From assembly GCF_001693435.1 (NCBI RefSeq), contig NZ_CM004509.1, positions 2,232,001-2,296,000 on the forward strand: DNA of 64,000 bases. Direction: 5' to 3'. Positions 58,485 through 64,000 of the stretch are shown here, in pieces. A program made the position numbers and the translations under genes. This stretch comes from Gilliamella sp. wkB7. GTDB lineage: Bacteria; Pseudomonadota; Gammaproteobacteria; Enterobacterales; Orbaceae. How positions within the stretch are numbered: position 1 is the first letter of the stretch; each line of letters starts with the position of its first letter. The notes below the pieces were generated by a model. It was not told where the DNA came from. It made no database searches and saw only the letters and a program-made list of their open reading frames with translations.

Positions 58485-59264
58485 TCAATTACTAAACATT
58501 AATGCGGTTAAAATAAAATCTAACCCCAAAATAACTAATGATGAATAAACAACTGTATTAGTTGTTGCCCGACTAATTCCTTCTGATGTTGGTACACAAT
58601 CGTATCCATTAAAAAGTGCAATCCAAGTACTGGCAATAGCAAATGCAAAACTTTTAATAAAACAGTTACCTAAATCATGCCACCAATCGACATTACTTTG
58701 GATGGATGACCAAAAGAACCCTGAGTCAATCCCTTTCCAATCTACACCAACTAATACGCCACCTATGATTCCGACCGCAACAAAAATCGCTGTTAAAAAT
58801 GGCATGCTAAAAAATCCTGCCCAGAACCGTGGAGCTATAATGCGGCGTAAAGGATCAACGGCCATCATTTCCATACTTGATAGCTGCTCGGTAGCTTTCA
58901 TAAGACCGATTTCAGCTGTTAAAGCAGAGCCTGCACGACCAGCAAATAGTAATCCAGCAACAACAGGTCCTAACTCTCGTAACAATGCAAGTGCAACCAA
59001 CATCCCTAAACTGGCTTCAGCCCCAAATGTTGTTAAAATAAAGTAGCCTTGTAGCGCTAGTACCATGCCGATAAACAGACCTGACACGATAATAATGGAT
59101 AATGATTGTACACCAACAAAGTAGAATTGTTTGACCAGTAATGGGAATTGTTTTTTAAATTGTGGTTGACCAATCAATGCGCCAAATAGCATCATTCCTG
59201 AGCGCCCAATCATGGCGATCACATTAATAAACCATTGCCCCATTTTTGCGAGTAAATTCAACAT
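58485..59264 (-). CDS. mlaE: MlaE, permease of the lipid ABC transporter
   Basis: 259-residue inner-membrane permease with five or six helices. [24 protein letters not shown] near 90-115 and [22 protein letters not shown] near 120-142 are the hallmarks of MlaE/YrbE proteins. Its ATG shares one base with the mlaF stop (TAATG), indicating coupling. Confidence 0.95.
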   Translation of the reverse strand: MLNLLAKMGQWFINVIAMIGRSGMMLFGALIGQPQFKKQFPLLVKQFYFVGVQSLSIIIVSGLFIGMVLALQGYFILTTFGAEASLGMLVALALLRELGPVVAGLLFAGRAGSALTAEIGLMKATEQLSSMEMMAVDPLRRIIAPRFWAGFFSMPFLTAIFVAVGIIGGVLVGVDWKGIDSGFFWSSIQSNVDWWHDLGNCFIKSFAFAIASTWIALFNGYDCVPTSEGISRATTNTVVYSSLVILGLDFILTALMFSN

Positions 59265-60079
59265 TATTTTATACCTCTGCTTAGGTCCAATTTGTAATCA
59301 TTAGCAGGATAATGAAAAGGTACTGGTCCATCTGCAAGTCCTTCCAAGAATTGTTTAACTCGTAAATCATCATTGTCACGTAGTTGCTCTGAAGTACCGC
59401 CAGCGATAATATGCTGTTCTGCTACAATGTAGGCGTAATCAGCAATACTCAACACTTCGTTTACATCATGACTAACCACTATGCATGTTAATCCTAACGA
59501 TTGATTAATTTCAGAAATAAGCTTAACAATTACGCCCATTGAAATTGGATCTTGTCCAGCAAAAGGTTCGTCAAACATGATTAAATCAGGATCAAGCGCA
59601 ATTGCTCTCGCTAATGCCGCTCGTCTAGCCATCCCTCCAGATAATTCAGAGGGCATCATATTTGCTGCACCGCGAAGTCCTACGGATTGTAATTTCATCA
59701 ATACCAAGTTATGTAATACTGGTTCAGGTAATTTAAGGTGTTCGCGTAGAGGATAAGCGACATTATCAAATACAGATAGGTCAGTAAATAACGCGCCTGA
59801 TTGGAATAGCATACTCATGCGCTTACGTACTTCATATAGTCTTGAGCGAGACATGCTTGGTATGTCTTCACCATCAAATAAAATTTGTCCTGTTTGTGGT
59901 TTTAATTGTCCACCAATCAGTCTTAATAGTGTAGTTTTACCAATTCCAGAAGGCCCCATAATAGCGGTTATCTTGCCTTTTTGAACAGTCAAACTCATAT
60001 TTTTATAAATAGGCCGTGTTCCACGATAGAAAGACATATCGTGTATTTCGACCAAATTTTGCTGTAATGCGTCAGTCAC
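59264..60079 (-). CDS. mlaF: MlaF, ATPase of the lipid ABC transporter
   Basis: 271-residue ATPase powering phospholipid transport that keeps outer-membrane asymmetry. Walker [14 protein letters not shown] near 42, signature [15 protein letters not shown] near 145, Walker [14 protein letters not shown], switch VVSHDVNEV. Starts with GTG, 7 bases after AGGA. First gene of mlaFEDCB. Confidence 0.95.
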   Translation of the reverse strand: MTDALQQNLVEIHDMSFYRGTRPIYKNMSLTVQKGKITAIMGPSGIGKTTLLRLIGGQLKPQTGQILFDGEDIPSMSRSRLYEVRKRMSMLFQSGALFTDLSVFDNVAYPLREHLKLPEPVLHNLVLMKLQSVGLRGAANMMPSELSGGMARRAALARAIALDPDLIMFDEPFAGQDPISMGVIVKLISEINQSLGLTCIVVSHDVNEVLSIADYAYIVAEQHIIAGGTSEQLRDNDDLRVKQFLEGLADGPVPFHYPANDYKLDLSRGIK

Positions 60080-60387
60080 AATGATTTCCTACACTACCAG
60101 AATTAAAATTTCGCCTATTTTACTTGATATTTATTAATAATGAAATCTATTAAACATATTATCAATGAGTCTGTTTTTACTAATTTAAACCTGTTATAAC
60201 GAATTTATTTGTTTGTTTTATACTCAAACGTATAGTTAACCTGAAACTTTTTTACATACATTACTGTTTATTAATCTGCAATAAAGTAGTATTTAAACTT
60301 AGGTAATAGAACTTAAATAATAAAGACGTTTAATAAATATAGATAATAATGAAAGTAATTTACTCTATATATTATCGCTTAGTTAAG
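60080..60387. other. intergenic stretch between metI and mlaF
   Basis: About 308 bases, AT-rich, no ORF. Contains the third copy of the dispersed repeat (60216-60255) and must hold the mla promoter; I could not pick out a convincing -35/-10 pair or terminator. Confidence 0.5.
60216..60255 (-). repeat. dispersed intergenic repeat, copy 3
   Basis: Minus strand: AAAAAGTTTCAGGTTA, 7 bases (ACTATAC), GTTTGAGTATA. One base in the second heptamer differs from copies 1 and 2. It lies upstream of mlaF in opposite orientation to the others. Confidence 0.55.
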
Positions 60388-61086
60388 CTATTCATGCCGT
60401 GCCTTGCGGGCTAAGTAGTTACCCGTACTTTGTACAAATTGAATGACAATAACCAAAATAAATACACAGATGTAAGTTACCGTCGTGTCAAAACGTTGAT
60501 AACCATATGAGACAGCTAAATCACCGATACCACCGGCACCAATAGCACCTGCCATGGCGGTAGCTCCAATTAAGCCAATTGTGGCGGTTGTAAGTGTTAA
60601 AAGTAATGAGCTAAAAGCTTCTGGTAACATAAAATGCCAAATTATTTGGATTGGCGTTGCGCCCATAGCTTCAGCAGCTTCAATAATACCGCTTTTTACG
60701 TCTAATAACGAGTTTTCCACTAATCGAGCTATGTAAGGGGCAACATAAAAAGTGAGTGGAACAATTGCTGCTGTAGTACCAATTGAGCTGCCGACAATAA
60801 ACTTTGTTAAAGGCAAAATTGCGACAAGTAAAATAATGAATGGCAATGAACGCACTAAATTAATGATTGGGTTGATAATGCGATAGACTCGTCTATTTTC
60901 AAGTAGCCCAGATGGGCGAGTGGTTACTAAACAGATACCCAGCGGAATGCCAATCAGAGATCCCAATATTAAAGAAAAAACGACCATAATCAAGGTTTCG
61001 TAAGATGCTTGTATGAACTGATCAGAGGTGACAGTAGTGGCAAAATTCGTACTTAAATAACTAAGTATATTATTAAATATTTGCAT
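60388..61086 (-). CDS. metI: methionine ABC transporter permease MetI
   Basis: 232-residue permease, five membrane segments, of the D/L-methionine importer. VVFSLILGSLIGIPLGICL, INLVRSLPFIILLVAILP and the EAA loop IEAAEAMGATPIQIIWHFMLPEA near 140 are typical. Its ATG follows the metN stop directly. Confidence 0.94.
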   Translation of the reverse strand: MQIFNNILSYLSTNFATTVTSDQFIQASYETLIMVVFSLILGSLIGIPLGICLVTTRPSGLLENRRVYRIINPIINLVRSLPFIILLVAILPLTKFIVGSSIGTTAAIVPLTFYVAPYIARLVENSLLDVKSGIIEAAEAMGATPIQIIWHFMLPEAFSSLLLTLTTATIGLIGATAMAGAIGAGGIGDLAVSYGYQRFDTTVTYICVFILVIVIQFVQSTGNYLARKARHE

Positions 61087-62130
61087 TTAATTAATCTCCC
61101 ATTGTTTTATTTTGGTAACTTGTACACCACGTTCACGTAGATAGTGCACCGCTTCGTCAATGTTACTATCCTCACCTTTTAATTGAACAAACATACTGCC
61201 TAAAACCGTTTTTTCGATTTCTGACATATGGGCAAATAAAATATTCACGATAACTTTTTGTTGTAAAATGAGTGAATTAATGACGGGCTCAGAGGCTGAA
61301 CGTCCTAAAAACTCCAATTTAAATAATTTGATATTATTTTTGTCTCCTTCTATTTTTAATAGATTTTCAACTACACCACTTGGAATTTGATCGTTTATCA
61401 CAGAGCTGACAAAATTTTGTGTCGTGTGATGTTTCGGGTGACCAAATACATCAAGCACATTACCATGCTCAATGATGTTACCTTTTTCCATGACGGCAAC
61501 TTTGTGACAAATTCGTTCAATAACACTCATTTCATGAGTGATTAATACAACGGTTATTTTATATTTTTCATTGATTTGTTTTATTAAGTCTAAAATGGAT
61601 TGAGTCGTTTGTGGATCAAGCGCTGATGTGGCTTCGTCGCACAGCAGTATATCTGGATTGTTTGCTAAAGCTCGCGCAATACCTATGCGCTGTTTTTGCC
61701 CACCCGATAGCTCTTTAGGATAGCTATTAGCTTTATCTCTTAATCCCACAAACTTCAATAATTCATACACTTTTTGTTTAATCGTTTGTTTATCTTTTTT
61801 GATTAGGACTAATGGAATAGCAACATTTTCAAATACGGTTTTTGATTCAAGTAAATTAAAGTGCTGGAAGATCATGCCGATTTTTCGACGAACTTGACGT
61901 AACTCTTGACTAGATAATTGATTGAGTAATTGATTTTGAATTGTGACACTGCCTTGAGTCGGTCTTTCAAGAAAGTTAATTAAACGAACAAGTGTGCTTT
62001 TTCCTGCTCCACTATAACCGATAATGCCATAAATATCCCCCTTTGCTATGGTTAAATTGATATTATTTAATGCTTGGGTAGTAATGCCATTGCGCTCATA
62101 TTGCTTTGATACATTTTCAAATTTAATCAT
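61087..62130 (-). CDS. metN: methionine ABC transporter ATP-binding protein MetN
   Basis: 347 residues: ATPase domain 1-245 with Walker A GYSGAGKSTLVR, signature LSGGQKQRIGIARAL, Walker B LLCDEATSALDP and switch LITHEMSV, then a C-terminal NIL domain (about 265-345) that binds methionine and inhibits transport. Its ATG shares one base with the TAA of the decayed amidohydrolase frame (TAATG). Confidence 0.94.
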   Translation of the reverse strand: MIKFENVSKQYERNGITTQALNNINLTIAKGDIYGIIGYSGAGKSTLVRLINFLERPTQGSVTIQNQLLNQLSSQELRQVRRKIGMIFQHFNLLESKTVFENVAIPLVLIKKDKQTIKQKVYELLKFVGLRDKANSYPKELSGGQKQRIGIARALANNPDILLCDEATSALDPQTTQSILDLIKQINEKYKITVVLITHEMSVIERICHKVAVMEKGNIIEHGNVLDVFGHPKHHTTQNFVSSVINDQIPSGVVENLLKIEGDKNNIKLFKLEFLGRSASEPVINSLILQQKVIVNILFAHMSEIEKTVLGSMFVQLKGEDSNIDEAVHYLRERGVQVTKIKQWEIN

Positions 62131-62195
62131 TAGTTACCACCTACTTTTTTATCTTGTGCTAATTGAATTAGTGCTTGCTTGGCAAGTTCAGATAA

Positions 62196-63284
62196 CTAGT
62201 TAACGGCAGGCATTATCATATCTCGATTAAGCTGAAATTTTGGATGATGCACAGCGTAAGGACTTTGTGAACCAAGGTTAATAAAAGCGCCGGGAACGTG
62301 ATGTAAGTAATGAGCAAAATCTTCGCCACCAAGTTGAGGTTTAAAGTCGACGATTTCATAATTTGCATGTTTAGCAATTTGTTTGGCAAAGTCAACCCAT
62401 TTAGCATCATTAATAATGGATGGTGGACCATCAAACCAGCGTAGCTCAGCTTGCGCACCTAAGGCAGAAGCAATATTTTCAGTAATATTTTTTAGCTGCT
62501 GTTTAACTTTAGCTCTAATTTCAGGTGCGAGCGTTCTAACTGTTCCCTCCATTTCTACCGTTTCGGGAATTACATTCCAAGTATTTCCTCCTTGAAATTT
62601 GGTAATACTGACGATAACCGCATCTAATCCGCTCACACTTCGACTTGATATTGTTTGAACTGCATTAACTATTTGAGCGCCAACAACGATAGGATCAACC
62701 CCTGTTTCTGGTCTTGCTGCATGCGCACCTACACCTTTAACAGTAATTTCAATACGGTCAACATTAGCAGAAAACGGCCCAGCACATGATGCCATCTGAT
62801 TTATGCTTAAATTGGGATTATTATGTTGCCCTAATATTGCATCAACTCCCTTTAATGCACCAATTTCAATAAAGTGTAATGCACCACTAAAATTTTCTTC
62901 AGCAGGCTGAAATAGTAGACGAATTGTCCCTTTTAAATCTTTTTCATGTGCTTTTAGTAAGTATGCTGCTCCCATTAAAATAGCAGTATGTACGTCGTGC
63001 CCACAGGCATGCATTACATTTGGATTTTTTGAACGATATTCACACGTGGTTTGTTCTTGGATAGGCAATGCATCAATATCAGCACGTAATGCTAGTACTG
63101 GTGAACCGGAGCCTATTTCTGCTATCACACCTGTTTTAGCGCCTAATTCCAAAATGCGTATATTGGCTTGTTGTAAATAAGATTTTAATCGTTTTGTTGT
63201 TTCAAATTCCTGATTAGAAAGTTCAGGATTTTGGTGTAACTCGACAAAGAGTCGATGAATAGTATCTGCGATAGTTTGACTCAT
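62196..63284 (-). CDS. M20-family amidohydrolase, interrupted by an amber codon
   Basis: Metallo-amidohydrolase of the M20D group (N-acyl amino acid or hippurate hydrolases): MHACGHDVHTAILMGAAYLL near 88, FQPAEENFSGALHFI near 130, ILGQHNNPNLS near 155, GVGAHAARPETGVDPIVVGAQ near 188 and GGEDFAHYL near 325. 362 residues end at a TAG (62198-62196). The same frame continues for 21 codons (LSELAKQALIQLAQDKKV and three more) to a TAA that overlaps the metN ATG. So the ancestral protein was about 384 residues, the family's normal length. With metN and metI downstream, its substrate is probably an N-acylated methionine-type compound (inferred). Confidence 0.85.
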   Translation of the reverse strand: MSQTIADTIHRLFVELHQNPELSNQEFETTKRLKSYLQQANIRILELGAKTGVIAEIGSGSPVLALRADIDALPIQEQTTCEYRSKNPNVMHACGHDVHTAILMGAAYLLKAHEKDLKGTIRLLFQPAEENFSGALHFIEIGALKGVDAILGQHNNPNLSINQMASCAGPFSANVDRIEITVKGVGAHAARPETGVDPIVVGAQIVNAVQTISSRSVSGLDAVIVSITKFQGGNTWNVIPETVEMEGTVRTLAPEIRAKVKQQLKNITENIASALGAQAELRWFDGPPSIINDAKWVDFAKQIAKHANYEIVDFKPQLGGEDFAHYLHHVPGAFINLGSQSPYAVHHPKFQLNRDMIMPAVN

Positions 63285-63468
63285 AATATATCCAACGATT
63301 AATAATGATTGATACTATTAACGGTAACATAGGCATATTTATCTCTCTAATAATCGTTTTTTATATCTTATTCCAAAAAGTTATAAGATAGAATTACATG
63401 GAATAAATGAACTATTTTTTCTATGTTAGAGTGTATCTAATGTTTCTAGCTTACAAAGGGTAGCTCAC

Positions 63469-64000
63469 ATGAAAATATGTTTTATCAAACAAAAATTATT
63501 TAAATACCTATCATTAGCATTAATCGTATGTTCTGCATTTTTTATAAATGCTTGTAACGATTCATCCAAGCAAGCTAATAATCAAACCAAAAAAGAGATT
63601 AGTATGGGTGTGTCACCTGGTCCCTATAATGATCTTTTTAAAGATGCTGTTAAGCCAATATTAGAATCAGAAGGATATAAGGTTAAGTTAGTTAATTTTC
63701 CTCATTTACTTGAATCAGATGTGGCTTTAAGTGAAGGTAGTATTGATTTAACTGTCGCTCAGCATACTGCTTATATGGATGTTTTTAATAGTCAACGCAA
63801 AGCTAATTTAAAGCCAGTGGTTCATGTGCCGTCTGTACCAGCAGCCATATTTTCGAATAAATATACCTCATTGCAGCAAGTGTTTGCGGGGGCTAAAGTC
63901 GCGATTCCACAAGATGCGTCAAATGCAGCCCGTTCTTATAACTTACTCGAAAAAGCAGGTTGGATAAAATTGAAAGAAAATGCTAATCCAATCATCGTTA
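63469..64000 (+). CDS. metQ: MetQ/NlpA-family methionine-binding lipoprotein, 3' end cut by window edge
   Basis: Periplasmic lipoprotein of the methionine importer; 177 residues visible. Signal with lipobox INAC (Cys29; asparagine at -2 is unusual), then KEISMGVSPGPYNDLFKDAV and GSIDLTVAQHTAYMDVFN, typical of MetQ. AAAGGG ribosome site. Unlike the usual metNIQ order it is divergent from the amidohydrolase-metN-metI unit. Being incomplete, a general NlpA-type binder is not excluded. Confidence 0.85.
   Translation, partial: MKICFIKQKLFKYLSLALIVCSAFFINACNDSSKQANNQTKKEISMGVSPGPYNDLFKDAVKPILESEGYKVKLVNFPHLLESDVALSEGSIDLTVAQHTAYMDVFNSQRKANLKPVVHVPSVPAAIFSNKYTSLQQVFAGAKVAIPQDASNAARSYNLLEKAGWIKLKENANPIIV

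Noticed and set aside
63285..63468. Met boxes upstream of metQ
   Set aside because: TTAGA...TCTAA near 63425-63440 is palindromic but the 8-base units match AGACGTCT poorly.
1..64000. CRISPR array, prophage, insertion sequence, tRNA or rRNA genes
   Set aside because: No regularly spaced repeats, transposase, integrase or phage genes, and no tRNA- or rRNA-like sequences were recognised by eye; a covariance-model scan was not possible.

Overview
This 64 kb window is chromosomal DNA from an AT-rich gammaproteobacterium. Enterobacteria-like gene orders (rlmD-relA, zapG-degQ-degS, mlaFEDCB then ibaG, prlC-rsmJ, rsuA beside bcr) combine with a low-GC, fermentative gene set for galactose, hexuronate, beta-glucoside and citrate use. 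This suggests the Orbaceae (Gilliamella-like insect-gut symbionts). That placement is inference from gene content and composition; no 16S gene is present. I see no prophage, insertion sequence, CRISPR array, rRNA or tRNA.

Layout: 1-3.4 kb, relA (cut by the window edge), rlmD and coaD. 3.8-9.4 kb, a lacY-like permease heading galE-galT-galK-galM, with a gal-style control region (CRP site plus two identical GalR-type operators 204 bp apart). 10.2-12.8 kb, a histidine acid phosphatase without signal peptide, nfsA and trmB. 13-15.3 kb, prs, pth and a DUF3597 gene. 15.8-19.6 kb, hexuronate genes uxuA, uxuR-like and uxuB with a UxuR/ExuR-type operator and a perfect CRP site. 20.4-26.1 kb, dciA, zapG, degQ, degS, rpmE, metJ and metB with a row of Met boxes. 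26.2-35.4 kb, the citrate fermentation cluster (citS, an FAH-family enzyme, citC-D-E-F-X) with divergent citA/citB sensor-regulator; citG lies far off at 47 kb. 35.6-39.4 kb, a glutathionyl-hydroquinone reductase plus an amino-acid ABC importer and an acetyltransferase. 40.0-42.2 kb, a two-gene RNA repair operon (ATP-dependent RNA ligase and HD-Pnk end-healing enzyme) behind a long leader with two tandem mini-ORFs and strong predicted pairing. 42.2-47 kb, a GH1 phospho-beta-glucosidase, a beta-glucoside PTS transporter and an MFS gene. 47-60 kb, citG, ftsK, a gamma-carbonic-anhydrase-like gene, bcr, rsuA, rsmJ, prlC, ibaG and the mla lipid-transport operon. 60.4-64 kb, metI, metN, an amber-interrupted amidohydrolase and a divergent metQ-like lipoprotein cut by the window edge.

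Most notable points: the RNA ligase/HD-Pnk operon and its uORF-bearing leader; the FAH-family gene inside the citrate operon, a candidate soluble oxaloacetate decarboxylase replacing the absent oad pump; the amber stop 21 codons before the natural end of the amidohydrolase gene coupled to metN; a three-copy dispersed intergenic repeat; and a hairpin-plus-U8 terminator in the leader of the beta-glucoside PTS operon.
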